From positions 620,001 through 684,000 of the forward strand of contig NZ_CP126738.1 of NCBI RefSeq assembly GCF_030246865.1: a stretch of 64,000 nucleotides of DNA, read 5' to 3'. Shown here piece after piece: positions 1 to 8,547 of this stretch. Below the pieces are notes generated by a model that was given only the letters and a program-made list of their open reading frames with translations, was not told where the DNA came from and did no database searches. Numbering within the stretch: the stretch's first letter is position 1; the number at the start of each line of letters is the position of its first letter. The translations under genes were made by a program, and so were the position numbers. This stretch comes from Microbacterium sp. zg-B96 (GTDB lineage Bacteria; Actinomycetota; Actinomycetes; Actinomycetales; Microbacteriaceae).

Positions 1-1544
1 TCGTCGACTTCGGCGCGCAGTATGCGCAGCTGATCGCGCGCCGCGTGCGCGAAGCAGGCGTCTACAGCGAGATCGTCCCTCATACCGCGACCGCGGCGGA
101 GATCGCCGCGAAGGAGCCGGTGGGGATCATCCTGTCCGGCGGCCCGTCGTCGGTGTACGACCCGGGCGCCCCCTCGCTGGATCCCGAGGTGTTCGATCTC
201 GGGGTGCCGACCCTCGGCATCTGCTACGGCTTCCAGGTGATGGCACAGACGCTCGGCGGCGAGGTCGCCAACACCGGACTGCGCGAGTACGGCGCGACGG
301 ATGCCACGCTCACCGGTGACGGCGGCGTGCTGCTGGGCGGCCAGCCGGCCGCGCAGAACGTGTGGATGAGCCACGGCGACCAGGTCGCCGCCGCGCCCGC
401 CGGTTTCGACGTGCTCGCCTCGACCGCGGCGACCCCCGTTGCCGCCTTCGGCAGCGACGAGCGACGCCTGTACGGCGTGCAGTGGCATCCGGAGGTCAAG
501 CACACCGACCACGGCCAGAACGTGCTGGAGAACTTCCTGCACAAGGCCGCCGGCCTTGCCGCCGACTGGAACAGCGGCAACGTCATCGCCGAGCAGGTGG
601 CGAAGATCCGGGCCCAGGTCGGCACCTCGCGTGTCATCTGCGGGCTGTCCGGCGGTGTCGACTCCGCCGTGGCTGCCGCCCTCGTGCACGAAGCCGTCGG
701 CGACCAGCTGGTGTGCATCTTCGTGGACCACGGTCTGCTGCGGAAGGGCGAGCGGGAGCAGGTCGAGCAGGACTACGTCGCCTCGACCGGCGTGCGCCTG
801 GTCACCGTCGACGCGCGCGAGCAGTTCCTGACGGCGCTTTCGGGAGTGAGCGACCCGGAGCAGAAGCGCAAGATCATCGGGCGCGAGTTCATCCGCTCGT
901 TCGAGCAGGCCGAAGCTGCGCTGGTCGCAGAGGCCGAGGCCGACGGCGAGCCCATCCGGTTCCTGGTGCAGGGGACGCTGTACCCCGACGTCGTCGAATC
1001 CGGCGGGGGCTCGGGCACCGCGAACATCAAGAGCCACCACAACGTGGGTGGTCTTCCCGAGGACCTGCAGTTCGAGCTCGTCGAGCCGCTGCGGACCCTC
1101 TTCAAGGACGAGGTGCGCGCGATCGGCCGGGAGCTCGGTCTTCCCGAGGTCATCGTCGGTCGCCAGCCGTTTCCGGGCCCCGGCCTCGGCATCCGGATCG
1201 TGGGTGAGGTCACCGCTGACCGCCTCGAGATTCTGCGTGATGCCGACGCCATCGCTCGCGAAGAGCTGACGAAGGCGGGGCTGGACGACGAGATCTGGCA
1301 GTGCCCCGTGGTGCTGCTGGCCGACGTCCGCTCGGTGGGCGTGCAGGGCGACGGCCGCACCTACGGTCACCCCATCGTGCTGCGCCCGGTCTCTTCGGAG
1401 GACGCGATGACGGCCGATTGGACGCGTCTGCCCTACGACGTGCTGTCGAAGATCTCCAATCGCATCACCAACGAGGTGCGCGAGGTCAACCGCGTGGTGC
1501 TCGACGTGACGAGCAAGCCCCCGGGGACCATCGAGTGGGAGTGA
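1..1544 (+). CDS. guaA: GMP synthase (glutamine-hydrolysing), 5'-truncated by window edge
   Basis: Converts XMP to GMP using ATP and glutamine in the cytosol, the last step of guanine nucleotide synthesis. The frame is already open at position 3 and begins [14 protein letters not shown], the usual start of the class-I amidotransferase domain, so only a few codons are missing. The amidotransferase cysteine lies in LGICYG (codon 222-224) and its His-Glu pair in HPE (485-493). The ATP-pyrophosphatase loop SGGVDSA is at 649-669. The C-terminal dimerisation domain ends in PGTIEWE, the canonical GuaA end. A hairpin terminator follows 6 bp after the stop, so the gene ends its transcription unit. Nothing looks abnormal. 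Confidence 0.98.
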   Translation, partial: VDFGAQYAQLIARRVREAGVYSEIVPHTATAAEIAAKEPVGIILSGGPSSVYDPGAPSLDPEVFDLGVPTLGICYGFQVMAQTLGGEVANTGLREYGATDATLTGDGGVLLGGQPAAQNVWMSHGDQVAAAPAGFDVLASTAATPVAAFGSDERRLYGVQWHPEVKHTDHGQNVLENFLHKAAGLAADWNSGNVIAEQVAKIRAQVGTSRVICGLSGGVDSAVAAALVHEAVGDQLVCIFVDHGLLRKGEREQVEQDYVASTGVRLVTVDAREQFLTALSGVSDPEQKRKIIGREFIRSFEQAEAALVAEAEADGEPIRFLVQGTLYPDVVESGGGSGTANIKSHHNVGGLPEDLQFELVEPLRTLFKDEVRAIGRELGLPEVIVGRQPFPGPGLGIRIVGEVTADRLEILRDADAIAREELTKAGLDDEIWQCPVVLLADVRSVGVQGDGRTYGHPIVLRPVSSEDAMTADWTRLPYDVLSKISNRITNEVREVNRVVLDVTSKPPGTIEWE

Positions 1545-1550
1545 ATCGGT

Positions 1551-1586
1551 GACGGATGCCGCGGCCTGAGGGTCGCGGCATCCGTC
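1551..1586 (+). terminator. Rho-independent-type terminator of guaA
   Basis: Perfect 13-bp stem: arm gacggatgccgcg (1551-1563), 10-nt loop, arm cgcggcatccgtc (1574-1586), then GTTT. It begins 6 bp after the guaA stop. The U-tract is short, as is common in high-GC actinobacteria. Confidence 0.75.
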
Positions 1587-1601
1587 GTTTCCGGGCGGGG
1601 T

Positions 1602-1678
1602 GCGTCGGAATTCAGGCTGTGCGGCATCCGCGCGGCGGGTTCGGGGCTATCCGGTGCTCTCAGCCTGAATTCCGACGC
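1602..1678. repeat. Perfect 18-bp inverted repeat with 41-bp spacer
   Basis: The arm gcgtcggaattcaggctg (1602-1619) is exactly complementary to 1661-1678. The 41-bp spacer is GC-rich and has no reading frame of note. It lies between the guaA terminator and the start of the glycosyltransferase gene, so a transcript crossing it would form a long hairpin just before the next ribosome-binding site. It shares no sequence with the 67-bp palindromes elsewhere in the window. No second copy was seen here. Confidence 0.85.
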
Positions 1679-1719
1679 GGCCTCGGGGGAGACCCAGCGC
1701 CGTGGGGGAGGATGGAGGG

Positions 1720-3102
1720 ATGAGTGAACCCGCGCTGCCCGACGCCGAGTACTTCGTCCTGGCGAGCCGGCTGATCCCCGACCGCGACGGCGGGTTCACC
1801 ATCTCGGTGCTGCGCCGCGCGCTGGACATGGCTGCCGCCGGCGCCCGGGTGCGGCTGCTGACAGTGGACCCCGGCGACCAGGCCGACCACGACCGGGACC
1901 GCGCCGAATGGGTGCGCCGGGGGTTGCTCGGCGCCCCCGAAGACCTGCGCAACCTCTTCGACGACGCACGGACGGATGCCGGCTGGCTGCGGGCCGCCGC
2001 GCTGCCGCTGCCCGTCCCGGCACACGACAACGACACCCGCGCGATCGCCGATGCCGCCGGGCGCACCGTGTTGGATCTCCCGGTGATCACCGGCGACCCG
2101 GCGTGGCATCTGAGTCAGGCCCCCGTCGTGGTGTGGGACGCCGACGGCCGCGAGCCGGTCGGCTGGCTCCCCGGCTTCGGCGGGCTGTACCGTGCGTGGC
2201 TGAACGCCCTCGCTGCGGCATCGGACGGCCCCGTCGTCGTGGTCTGCGAGGCGCGGCAGGTGGGCGAAGTGCTCGTCGCCGACGCGGCGCCGCTGCTGGG
2301 CGGCGGCATCCGGCTGCTGCACACGACGCACGCCTGTCACGTGCTGGCGCCCTTCACCTGGGACGCGCCGATGGATGCCGCGTGGACGCGGTGGCTGGAC
2401 ATCGCCGACCGGTTCGACGGCGTGCTGTGGCTGACCCCCAGCCAGCAGGCCGACGTGGAGCGCCGGGTGAGCGGCATCCGCTCCTCGGTCGTGCCGCATC
2501 CGGCACCCTCGGGGTTGACGAACGACCCGGTGCCGGGGCGCATCGTGATGCTCAACACCCTGATCCCGCGCAAGCGCGTGGCCGATGCCGTGCGGGCGCT
2601 CGCGGCGGTGCGGGTCTCAGTGCCGCACGCCGAGCTGCACGTGTACGGGGACGGTCCCGAGCGCGCTGCGCTGGCGGAACTGGCCGAGTCCCTCGGCATC
2701 GGCGACGCGGTGCTGTTGCACGGTCATGCTCCCGACCCCGAGGCGGCGTGGGCGACGGCGGACCTGTTCGTGCTCACGAGCACGAACGAGGGGCAGCCGC
2801 TGGTGCTGCTCGAAGCGCTCGGCCACGGCGTGCCGGTGGTGGCGTACGACATCCCCTACGGCCCGCGCGACACGCTCGCCCGCGGCGGCGGCATGCTCGT
2901 CCCCGACGGGGACGTGGACGCACTCGCGGGGGCGCTGACCGCGCTGCTCACCGGCCCCGGAGTCCGGGAGTGGCTCTCGGATGCCGGCCGCTCCGCCACC
3001 GTCGCGATGGATGCCGCCGCCTCGATGCGCGCCCTCGGCGCCGCGGCCCGCTCCGCGCTGTCGTCCCCGTCCCCGCGCCCCGGCCGCGTCCCCAGTCCGT
3101 GA
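1720..3102 (+). CDS. GT-B glycosyltransferase, TagE/poly(glycerol-phosphate) glucosyltransferase-like
   Basis: A 460-residue GT-B fold glycosyltransferase that probably adds sugar to a cell-envelope polymer. The C-terminal donor-binding half is clear: NTLIPRKRV opens the Rossmann domain, followed by LHVYGDGPER, LLHGHAPDPEAAW, the EGQPLVLLEALGHG acid/base region and YDIPYGPRDTL. A YGP-D segment at that place is typical of TagE-type teichoic acid glycosyltransferases; the acceptor here is inference. No signal peptide or membrane segment is present, so it should work on the inner face of the membrane. The ATG at 1720 is preferred over an in-frame GTG at 1702 because GGAGGATGGAGGG lies directly before it. 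The stop codon is shared with the first bases of a 67-bp palindrome. Confidence 0.8.
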   Translation: MSEPALPDAEYFVLASRLIPDRDGGFTISVLRRALDMAAAGARVRLLTVDPGDQADHDRDRAEWVRRGLLGAPEDLRNLFDDARTDAGWLRAAALPLPVPAHDNDTRAIADAAGRTVLDLPVITGDPAWHLSQAPVVVWDADGREPVGWLPGFGGLYRAWLNALAAASDGPVVVVCEARQVGEVLVADAAPLLGGGIRLLHTTHACHVLAPFTWDAPMDAAWTRWLDIADRFDGVLWLTPSQQADVERRVSGIRSSVVPHPAPSGLTNDPVPGRIVMLNTLIPRKRVADAVRALAAVRVSVPHAELHVYGDGPERAALAELAESLGIGDAVLLHGHAPDPEAAWATADLFVLTSTNEGQPLVLLEALGHGVPVVAYDIPYGPRDTLARGGGMLVPDGDVDALAGALTALLTGPGVREWLSDAGRSATVAMDAAASMRALGAAARSALSSPSPRPGRVPSP

Positions 3103-3166
3103 AACCACTGCTGGTCGCCGAGACAGTGGGAACTTCCCATCGTTTCGGCGACCAGCTGTGGTCTCA
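3100..3166. repeat. 67-bp palindromic element, copy A
   Basis: Imperfect palindrome running TGAAACCACTGCTGGTCGCC ... GCGACCAGCTGTGGTCTCA with centre gggaacttccc. Copies B (7412-7478) and C (53799-53865) have the same length and layout. The TGA at its left end is the stop codon of the glycosyltransferase gene. It sits in the gap between that gene and the oppositely directed Bax-inhibitor gene. Confidence 0.9.
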
Positions 3167-3193
3167 GCGATTCGGGCCGGGGCCGGGAACGAC

Positions 3194-3222
3194 GAAGGGG
3201 CCGCCCGGTGGGCGGCCCCTTC
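3194..3222. terminator. Bidirectional hairpin terminator
   Basis: Perfect 13-bp stem: gaaggggccgccc (3194-3206), loop ggt, gggcggccccttc (3210-3222). It lies 20 bp from the stop of the minus-strand Bax-inhibitor gene and serves both convergent genes. Confidence 0.8.
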
Positions 3223-3241
3223 GGGGTGAAGCGGATGCGGG

Positions 3242-4144
3242 TCAGTTGCTGCCGCGGACGATCGCGAGGATCCGCAGGATCTCGACGTACAGCCAGACGA
3301 CCGTGACCATGATGCCGAACGCACCCATCCAGCCGAACTTGCGGGGAGCGCCGTTGCGCACACCCTGCTGCACCTGGTCGAAGTCCAGCACCAGCGAGTA
3401 GGCGGCCATGATGACCACGAGCACGCCGATGATGAGGCCGAGCGGAATGCCCATGATCGTGGCGCTGTGGAGGCCGAACATCATGTCGCCGGGGATCACG
3501 CCGAAGAGCATGAGGCCGACGTTCAGCAGCGAGAAGACGAGGTAGCCGCCCATGGCGATCATGAAGATCTTGGTGGCCTTCTTCGACGCGCGCACCTTGC
3601 CGCTGGCGAAGAGGGCGAGCGTCACGCCCACGACCGCGAGGGTCGCCAGCGTCGCCTGCATCACGATGCCGGGGAAGATGAACTCGAAGAACGCCGAGAT
3701 GCCACCGACGAACAAGCCCTCGAGTGCGGCATACGCGAAGATCAGCCCGGGGCGGATCTTCTTGCGCGAGCCGAAGATGACGGCCAGCGACAGGACGAAG
3801 CCACCGAGCGCGCCGATGATCCACGGCATCATCGTGGGCGAGGGGTTGGCGACCGTGACGGTCGACAGCGTCCAGATCCAGCCGACGACAGCCGTCACCA
3901 TCAGGATCGCGAACAGGCCGACGGTCTTCAGGACGGTGTCCTCGACACTCATGCGGTCGGTCTCGATGGCGCCGGCCGGGGGAGCGGCGTACATCCCCTC
4001 GAGGTGCGCCTGGGAGGCGGCGTCGACGCCCTGGTGCTGGGCGGCGGCGAACTGGGTCTGCGTGCCGGATACGGCCGGCGGCGTCAAGCCGGGACGCTGT
4101 TCCTGGAACGCCGGGTTGGCGAATGCGGGATTGTTGAGGGCCAC
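3242..4144 (-). CDS. Bax inhibitor-1/YccA family membrane protein
   Basis: A 300-residue integral membrane protein of the BI-1/YccA family. It has a hydrophilic N-terminal tail of about 85 residues rich in Ala, Pro and Gln (MALNNPAFANPAFQEQRPG), then about seven hydrophobic helices with short polar loops, ending in ILRILAIVRGSN. Family members act as pH-gated calcium leak channels in some bacteria, and YccA of E. coli interacts with FtsH; which role applies here cannot be told from sequence. The gene is monocistronic, convergent with the upstream glycosyltransferase and divergent from the phosphodiesterase gene, with 157 bp between the two starts for both promoters. Confidence 0.88.
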   Translation of the reverse strand: MALNNPAFANPAFQEQRPGLTPPAVSGTQTQFAAAQHQGVDAASQAHLEGMYAAPPAGAIETDRMSVEDTVLKTVGLFAILMVTAVVGWIWTLSTVTVANPSPTMMPWIIGALGGFVLSLAVIFGSRKKIRPGLIFAYAALEGLFVGGISAFFEFIFPGIVMQATLATLAVVGVTLALFASGKVRASKKATKIFMIAMGGYLVFSLLNVGLMLFGVIPGDMMFGLHSATIMGIPLGLIIGVLVVIMAAYSLVLDFDQVQQGVRNGAPRKFGWMGAFGIMVTVVWLYVEILRILAIVRGSN

Positions 4145-4289
4145 GTGCTCTCACACTCCAAAGTCGGGGTTGGGGACACAGCGCCATGCTGTGTGCACTC
4201 CACAGTATCTGAACGGCGTGGTATGAGGACGGCTATATCGCTGACAGCGAGCAGGAAGCGGATGCCGCAGCCTCCCAGCCCTCGCCGCG

Positions 4290-4295
4290 TAGCCT
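4290..4295 (+). promoter_or_regulatory. -10 box TAGCCT giving a leaderless start at 4302
   Basis: TAGCCT ends 6 nt before the ATG of the phosphodiesterase gene, with no Shine-Dalgarno sequence between. Transcription should begin at or next to the ATG. Confidence 0.55.
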
Positions 4296-4301
4296 TGATG
4301 G

Positions 4302-5315
4302 ATGCCTCGCACACGCCCGCTCGTCATCGGCCACCGTGGCGCACCGGGCTACCGTCCCGAGCACAGCCGGTCCTCGTACGACCTCGCGCTGGAGCTGGGT
4401 GTGGACGGCGTGGAGCCGGACATCGTGGTCAGCCGCGACGGGGTGCTGGTCGTGCGGCACGAGAACGAGATCTCCGGCACGACCGACGTCGCAGACCGCC
4501 CCGAGTATGCCGACCGTCGCACCACCAAGACGATCGACGGCGCGGAGCTGACCGGCTGGTTCACCGAGGACTTCACCTGGGAGGAGCTGTCGGGGCTGCG
4601 CTGCCGCGAGCGACTGCCGAAGCTGCGTCCCGCCAGCGCGACCTTCGACGACGAGCAGCCGGTGATGCGACTGCGCGAGGTGCTCGACCTCGTCCGCGAC
4701 GCCTCCTACGCACAGGGGCGCGAGATCGCGGTGGTGCTGGAGATCAAGCACGCCACCTACTTCGGCTCCCTCGGCTGGGACATGCCGCAGCTCATCGCCG
4801 AGGAGTTGCGCGCCGCCGGCTGGGCCGATGGCCGGCTGCCGCTGATCGTCGAGTCGTTCGAGTCGACCGTGCTGGCAGGACTGCAGGGGCGCGGCATCCG
4901 TGCGTCCTACATCTATCTGCTCGAAGCGGCGGGCAAGCCGTTCGACCTGGTCACCGCGCACGGCGGCGAGGCGCCCACCTATCGGCAGACCGCGTCGCCG
5001 GAGGGGTTGGATCAGCTGGTGAACCTGGTCGACGGCATCAGCGTCGACAAGCGCATGATCCTCGGTCCCGACAAGCTCGGTCATGCGAAGGGCCCGACGA
5101 CTCTGGTCGCCGACGCGCACGCGCGCGGGCTGCGGGTGTTCACCTGGACCGCGCGCCCCGAGAACGCGTTCCTCGTCGGCCAGTTCCGCGGCCGCGGCGG
5201 CAAGGCCGCGTTCGGCGACTATGAGGGGGAGTGGCAGCTGCTGGTGGATGCCGATGTCGACGGTGTCTTCGTCGACCACCCGGACCTCGGCGTCGCGTTC
5301 TTCCACGGCGCCTGA
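4302..5315 (+). CDS. Glycerophosphodiester phosphodiesterase
   Basis: A 337-residue GDPD-family TIM-barrel hydrolase that releases sn-glycerol 3-phosphate from glycerophosphodiesters. The catalytic GHRG motif is near residue 10 (VIGHRGAPGYRPEHS), followed by the metal-binding E-x-D in GVEPDIVVSRDGVLVVRHE. Later conserved pieces are VVLEIKHA (metal ligand Glu), LPLIVESFESTVL and VFTWTARPEN. No signal peptide is seen, so it is probably cytoplasmic and acts on phospholipid turnover or polyol-phosphate polymer fragments. The start is set by a -10 box 6 nt upstream. It stands alone, with an ABC transporter operon 100 bp downstream on the same strand. Confidence 0.93.
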   Translation: MPRTRPLVIGHRGAPGYRPEHSRSSYDLALELGVDGVEPDIVVSRDGVLVVRHENEISGTTDVADRPEYADRRTTKTIDGAELTGWFTEDFTWEELSGLRCRERLPKLRPASATFDDEQPVMRLREVLDLVRDASYAQGREIAVVLEIKHATYFGSLGWDMPQLIAEELRAAGWADGRLPLIVESFESTVLAGLQGRGIRASYIYLLEAAGKPFDLVTAHGGEAPTYRQTASPEGLDQLVNLVDGISVDKRMILGPDKLGHAKGPTTLVADAHARGLRVFTWTARPENAFLVGQFRGRGGKAAFGDYEGEWQLLVDADVDGVFVDHPDLGVAFFHGA

Positions 5316-5402
5316 CCGGACCCTGGCCGGCGCTTGCCCCCCGCCCGACCGGCCGGCGCCGCGCCGATTCCGCAGATCCGGGGCGCAATCCTGTGGATCC
5401 GC

Positions 5403-5408
5403 TATGGT
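5403..5408 (+). promoter_or_regulatory. -10 box TATGGT deciding a GTG start at 5416
   Basis: TATGGT ends 7 nt before the GTG at 5416. An in-frame ATG at 5404 lies inside this box and has no ribosome-binding site, so the box argues for a leaderless transcript starting at the GTG. Confidence 0.5.
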
Positions 5409-5415
5409 GGCGCTC

Positions 5416-6366
5416 GTGACCACACCCGGAATAGTGGCGCGCGGGGTGCGCCGGTCGTTCGGCAACGTGCACGCGGTGCGCGATGTGACACTTCAGGCGC
5501 GGCAGGGAGCGGTCACGGGCCTGGTCGGCCCCAACGGCTCCGGCAAGACGACGCTCATGCTCATGCTCGCCTCGCTCCTGGCGCCGGATGCCGGTGAGCT
5601 GCAGATCGGCGGGGTGGATCCCATCGCCGATCCGGCGCAGGCGCGCGGGATGCTCGGCTGGATGCCCGACGCGCTGGGTGCCTGGCCAGCCCTCACGGCG
5701 CGCGAGACCATCGCGATCACCGGCGAGCTCTACGGCATGACGCGCGAGCAGGCGCGGGCGCGCGCGGCGCAGCTGCTGGCGGAGCTGGGCTTGGAGCCGC
5801 TCGCGGATGCACCGGCCAAAGTGCTCTCGCGCGGCCAGAAGCAGAAGCTGGCGCTGGCCCGGGCGCTCGTGCACGATCCCCGCATCCTGCTGCTGGACGA
5901 GCCGGCCTCGGGGCTGGACCCGCAGGCGCGCATCGATCTGCGCGTGCTGCTGCGCCGCTTCGCCGCGGAGGGGCGCACGGTGCTCATCTCCAGTCACGTG
6001 CTCTCCGAGCTCGAAGAGGTCATCGACGACGCGGTGTTCATGGTCGCCGGCGAAACGGTGAGCTCGGAGCGGGTGGCCGCCGCTGCGTCCCGCGTGCGTA
6101 CCTGGCGCATCCGCCTCGCCGACCGCGAAGGCAACGCCGCTGTGCTGCCCGTCGCCGCTGCGCTCGGCCTGGATCCCGGCATCCTGCCCGTCGACCGGCG
6201 CGACGTGCTCGTCGGGTTCGCGTCCGACGCCGACGCCGCGCAGGGACTGGCGGCCCTGGTCGCTGCGGGACTGCCGGTGGCCGAGTTCTCCGCAGCCACC
6301 GGCATGCTCGAGCACACCTTCCTCGATCTGCGAGAAGGACCCGGATCGCAGGGAGGTGCCGCATGA
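5416..6366 (+). CDS. ABC transporter ATP-binding protein (exporter type)
   Basis: A 316-residue ATPase that should power the membrane protein encoded next. Walker A is GPNGSGKTT, the signature is LSRGQKQKLALARAL, Walker B is RILLLDEPASGLD and the switch His is in LISSHVLSELEE. The signature loop reads LSRGQ, a common variant of LSGGQ. About 100 residues follow the ATPase core, as in CcmA/NatA-type exporters. The start is taken as GTG 5416 because of the -10 box at 5403. Its stop overlaps the permease start as ATGA, indicating translational coupling. The substrate is unknown. Confidence 0.88.
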   Translation: MTTPGIVARGVRRSFGNVHAVRDVTLQARQGAVTGLVGPNGSGKTTLMLMLASLLAPDAGELQIGGVDPIADPAQARGMLGWMPDALGAWPALTARETIAITGELYGMTREQARARAAQLLAELGLEPLADAPAKVLSRGQKQKLALARALVHDPRILLLDEPASGLDPQARIDLRVLLRRFAAEGRTVLISSHVLSELEEVIDDAVFMVAGETVSSERVAAAASRVRTWRIRLADREGNAAVLPVAAALGLDPGILPVDRRDVLVGFASDADAAQGLAALVAAGLPVAEFSAATGMLEHTFLDLREGPGSQGGAA

Positions 6367-7391
6367 ATCTGCAGCGGATCGGCACGATCGTACGTCTGGA
6401 GCTGATCCAGCGCATGCGCTCGGTGGCCTGGTACGTCCTGCTGGGCGTGTTCGCGCTGCTCCTGGTCGGGGTCACGGCGCTGGCGTTCCTCGTGTTCGGG
6501 TCGGTCGAGGACCGCGGACCAGGCGTCTACTCGACCGTCGTGTTCATCACGCTGCTGCTCGCGGTACTGGTCTCGCCCACTCTCAGTGGCAACTCCATCA
6601 ACGGCGATCGGGATGCCGCCACCCTCGCGCCGGTGCAGGTGACGGCCGCCACGACGGGGGAGATCCTGACGGGCAAGTTCCTGGCGGCGTGGGGCACGGG
6701 GCTCGCGTTCGCCGTGGTCGCCGTGCCGTTCCTGGTGATCGCGACCCTCGCGGGAGGGGTGAGCGGCTGGACCGTGCTGGTGTCGTTCGTGGTGCTGATC
6801 ATCGAGATCGGGGTCATCTCCGCCATCGGCGTCGCCCTCAGTGGCATCCTCGCCCGTCCGCTGTTCTCGGTCGCGACGACCTACCTGGTCGTCGCCGCGC
6901 TCACGGTGGGCACCCTGATCGTGTTCCTGCTGGTGGGGGCCAGCATCCGTACCGAGGTCACCTACTCTCACCGGATTGCGACGTACGAGGGCAACCAGGT
7001 CGAGTGCACCGACGAGTGGAACTCGTACACCTCGGAGGCGCCTCGGTTCGACACCGTCTGGTGGGTGCTGGCCGCCAATCCGTTCGTGATCCTCGCCGAT
7101 GCCACGCCGACGCAGTTCGACGCGAACGGCAACGCGGTCGACCTGTTCGGTCAGGCCAAGGTCGGCGTGCGCTCGGCGCAGCGGGCACCCGAAACCGAGG
7201 TGCGCTACGACGAGTGCGCGCCGCAGCAGAACGACTACGACACGGCCGAGGAGATCATCGCCACATCCACCCCCAGCTGGTTCGTGGGGCTGGGTGTGCA
7301 ACTCGTGCTCGCCGGCGGCCTGACTGGGTGGGCATACGCCCGCACCCGCACCCCCGCCCGCTCCCTCCCGCCCGGCACCCGTATCGCCTGA
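6363..7391 (+). CDS. ABC-2 type exporter permease
   Basis: A 342-residue membrane partner of the preceding ATPase. It has a first helix near residues 20-42, a cluster of hydrophobic helices between about 60 and 200, then an extracytoplasmic domain of about 110 residues (roughly 205-315) and a final helix before a short basic tail. Two Cys in the outer domain (VECTDEW and YDECAPQQ) could form a disulfide; this is inference. The large external domain between the last two helices differs from simple six-helix ABC-2 permeases and may contact substrate or a partner. A copy of the 67-bp palindrome begins 21 bp after the stop. Confidence 0.82.
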   Translation: MNLQRIGTIVRLELIQRMRSVAWYVLLGVFALLLVGVTALAFLVFGSVEDRGPGVYSTVVFITLLLAVLVSPTLSGNSINGDRDAATLAPVQVTAATTGEILTGKFLAAWGTGLAFAVVAVPFLVIATLAGGVSGWTVLVSFVVLIIEIGVISAIGVALSGILARPLFSVATTYLVVAALTVGTLIVFLLVGASIRTEVTYSHRIATYEGNQVECTDEWNSYTSEAPRFDTVWWVLAANPFVILADATPTQFDANGNAVDLFGQAKVGVRSAQRAPETEVRYDECAPQQNDYDTAEEIIATSTPSWFVGLGVQLVLAGGLTGWAYARTRTPARSLPPGTRIA

Positions 7392-7411
7392 CCCCGCGCG
7401 GCCGAAAACGC

Positions 7412-7478
7412 TGAAACCACAGCTGGTCGCCGAAACGATGGGAAGTTCCCACGGTCTCGGCGACCAGCTGTGGTCTCA
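7412..7478. repeat. 67-bp palindromic element, copy B
   Basis: Same element as 3100-3166, with centre gggaagttccc, the reverse complement of copy A's centre, so this copy is in the opposite orientation. It fills the gap between the exporter permease (plus strand) and the WYL regulator (minus strand), ending 4 bp before the regulator's stop codon. Confidence 0.9.
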
Positions 7479-7481
7479 CGG

Positions 7482-8486
7482 TCAGGAAGAGGGGGAGGGG
7501 CGGGGGCGGGACGGCGGCGGCGGGGAAGAGAGGGCGCGGAGCGCGCGCTCCAGCGACTCGCGCAGGGTCGCGCGATCGGGTTCGGGAAAGTCGGTGGCGT
7601 ACTCCACCCCCTCGGGGATCCACAGCATGCCGTAGAGGGCATCGCGCCAGTCGGGGCCACCGATGGGCCACCGGGTGCGCCCGTCCCCCTCGGCGACGGC
7701 GCCCTGCGACCACACGCCGAACACTTCTTTCATCTGCTCCAGGGGCAGGTCCATGACCACGTCCGCCTCGATCTTCTGCGGCGACCACGACGTCGCCACG
7801 AAGACCATCTCCGCCGCGGTTGCGGCATCCAGCTCCCGCGGGGGGAACAGCACGCGGGTGTGCTGCACGTCCACGATGCGGTCGATGCGGAACGTGCGCC
7901 AGTCCTCCCGGTCCAGGTCCCACCCCAGCAGGTACCAGTTGCGGCTGGCGGGGGCCAGCAGGTGGGGTTCGACGCGGCGGGATCCCTGGATGCCGGTGAC
8001 CGACGTGTAGGTGAAGCGCAGCCGCTCATGGTCGCGGCAGGCCAGCGCCAGTTCACTGAGCACTTCCGTCGACACCGCGGCGCCGCTGCGCACGGCGCCG
8101 GGCTGCACCGCCGCGGCCAGCGCGCCCACCCGTCGCCGCAGCGGCGCCGGCAGCACCTGCTCGAGCTTGGCCAGTGCCGTCAGCGTCGTCTCGGGGCCGC
8201 CGACGAGGCGCTGTTCCGCCGCCACCCGCAAGCCCACGGCCATCGCGACGGCCTCGTCGTCGTTGAGAAGCAGCGGGGGCACCGCCGACCCAGCCTCCAG
8301 CCGATAGCCACCTGCCGCGCCCGGTGCCGATTCGATGCGGTAGCCGAGTTCCCGCAGCCGATCCACGTCGCGGCGCACCGTGCGCTCGGTGACACCGAGC
8401 CGGCTGGCAAGCTCGGACCCGGACCAGTGCCGGTGCGTCTGCAGCAGATTCAACAGCGAAAGAGCGCGTGTCGTCGTATCGGACAT
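7482..8486 (-). CDS. HTH/WYL-domain transcriptional regulator
   Basis: A 334-residue regulator. Residues about 5-60 form a winged helix-turn-helix of the HTH_11/DeoR type (LASRLGVTERTVRRDVDRLRELGY). Residues about 135-215 form a WYL ligand-sensing domain with the WYLLGWDLDREDWRTFRIDRI segment interrupted as usual for the family. WYL proteins bind nucleotides or nucleic acids and often control neighbouring genes. It is divergent from a DrrAB-like ABC pair, and the 61-bp gap holds an array of TGTCC/GGACA half-sites (8481-8524) that also covers its own start codon, so autoregulation and control of the transporter are likely. The C-terminal tail is Ser/Pro-rich and low-complexity. Confidence 0.9.
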   Translation of the reverse strand: MSDTTTRALSLLNLLQTHRHWSGSELASRLGVTERTVRRDVDRLRELGYRIESAPGAAGGYRLEAGSAVPPLLLNDDEAVAMAVGLRVAAEQRLVGGPETTLTALAKLEQVLPAPLRRRVGALAAAVQPGAVRSGAAVSTEVLSELALACRDHERLRFTYTSVTGIQGSRRVEPHLLAPASRNWYLLGWDLDREDWRTFRIDRIVDVQHTRVLFPPRELDAATAAEMVFVATSWSPQKIEADVVMDLPLEQMKEVFGVWSQGAVAEGDGRTRWPIGGPDWRDALYGMLWIPEGVEYATDFPEPDRATLRESLERALRALSSPPPPSRPRPSPSS

Positions 8487-8524
8487 GGCTCGATTGTGTC
8501 CTGGATCGCGGACAGAATCTGTCC
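8481..8524. promoter_or_regulatory. Candidate WYL-regulator operator: four TGTCC/GGACA half-sites
   Basis: Half-sites are GGACA 8481-8485, TGTCC 8497-8501, GGACA 8510-8514 and TGTCC 8520-8524. The last two form a 15-bp palindrome GGACAGAATCTGTCC with one central base. The array overlaps the regulator's start codon and lies just upstream of the -10 box TACCGT (8536-8541) of the divergent transporter, a position suited to repressing both genes. Confidence 0.6.
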
Positions 8525-8547
8525 GGGTCGACTCCTACCGTGTCGTC

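Noticed and set aside
2856-4187. Long minus-strand frame through the 67-bp palindrome and the Bax-inhibitor gene
   Set aside because: It is a frame shadow of the BI-1 gene. The peptide LVAETMGSSH comes from the palindrome and recurs at its other copies, so it is not a protein.
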